Positions 63,569 to 64,000 of a stretch of 64,000 nucleotides of DNA are shown here, one piece after another. Made by a program: the position numbers and the translations under genes. Each line of letters starts with the position of its first letter. The stretch's first letter is position 1. The stretch spans positions 45,786,510-45,850,509 of the forward strand of contig CM029664.1 of assembly GCA_017311315.1 (NCBI GenBank), read 5' to 3'. Under the pieces are notes generated by a model that worked only from the letters and a program-made list of their open reading frames with translations, had not been told where the DNA came from and did no database searches. Origin of the DNA: Dendrocalamus latiflorus. Lineage: Eukaryota > Streptophyta > Magnoliopsida > Poales > Poaceae.

Positions 63569-64000
63569 TGTCATGGACATGGACCCTTGGAGCTAGGCTG
63601 CTGGGCTGGACAAGCTATTGGGCTGGTTCCATGGCCCATTCGGCTAAGAAGGGTATTGTACATAAGAAGCAAGCAACAACAGCATGAGGGGAATCGACAA
63701 ACAATAGAACAAAGACATTCATCTTGGCTCCTCTTCCTCCCTATTGCTCCCTTTCCCAAATTCCCTCTCTAATTTCCTAGTCTAAATTGCTCTCCTTTCT
63801 AGTCTATTTGCTCTTCCCAGTCTTTGCTTCCACCCCTCCCAAATTTGTATCCCAACTACTTGTATCCTGTGTTGGATTTGGTACTAAATCTCTTGTGATC
63901 GGTGATTATCAAATTGGACCGAAACAGCCACACTGTCAGCGACACCCCCCCCCACTGGGCTGGTGTCTCCGCCTTGTCTCACCCAAACCATAGTCTTGCC
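63569..64000 (+). mobile_element. Probable 3' LTR, truncated by window end
   Basis: Starts TGTCATGGACATGG directly after a polypurine tract. It contains a candidate TATA-like GTATTGTACATAAGAAG near 63,652, CT-rich leader-like sequence and a C9 run near 63,946. The LTR end was not found inside the window. Confidence 0.45.

Overview
The window is nuclear DNA from a plant, almost certainly a grass (Poaceae). The evidence is GC-rich, sharply bounded exons with GT-AG introns, a very GC-rich 5' end in several genes, a grass-type type-B hexokinase, and many small grass-style transposons in introns and gene flanks. No rRNA, tRNA, CRISPR array or bacterial-type operon was seen.

Layout. 1-12.4 kb is a transposon block: a foldback repeat cut by the window edge, then a CACTA-type non-autonomous element and a companion segment (called X here) repeated nearly three times in direct orientation, with younger small elements inside single copies. 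12.7-13.9 kb is an AT-rich repeat. A complete two-gene PIF/Harbinger transposon (13,870-17,721, TSD TAA) is inserted at its right edge. 17.7-20.9 kb has no recognisable gene. 20.9-21.7 kb is a broken partial copy of the kinase region of the next gene. 22.6-25.9 kb is an intact clade XI (HSL3-like) LRR receptor kinase. It converges on a nine-exon hexokinase (26.5-32.1 kb, minus strand) that carries a miniature LTR element (TRIM) in intron 5.

33.9-37.2 kb (minus) holds a small four-exon candidate gene of unknown function. Its last intron contains an LTR remnant and appears to lack a proper acceptor. 37.3-43.4 kb is intergenic with two Mutator-type MITEs, followed by a three-exon IQD calmodulin-binding gene (44.9-47.2 kb, plus). 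47.2-51.5 kb is intergenic with microsatellites and a LINE 3' fragment. A five-exon type II pectin methylesterase lies at 51.6-55.5 kb (minus) with MITEs in two introns. 56.0-62.0 kb is mainly transposons: Tourist-like MITEs, an AT-rich array related to that at 13 kb, a 970-bp hAT element with a very C-rich interior, and a second hAT-like element. The right end runs into the 3' part of a decayed LTR retrotransposon.

The four confident host genes (receptor kinase, hexokinase, IQD protein, pectin methylesterase) do not form a single pathway; this is ordinary plant gene order. The most notable item is the PIF/Harbinger element. Both its genes (a Myb/SANT-like ORF1 protein and a DDE transposase) read through after one intron each, the terminal repeats and TSD are intact, and both start codons lie directly after an AG, which suggests a shared spliced leader. 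All exon coordinates were derived by hand from splice signals, reading phase and family resemblance, with no transcript evidence.
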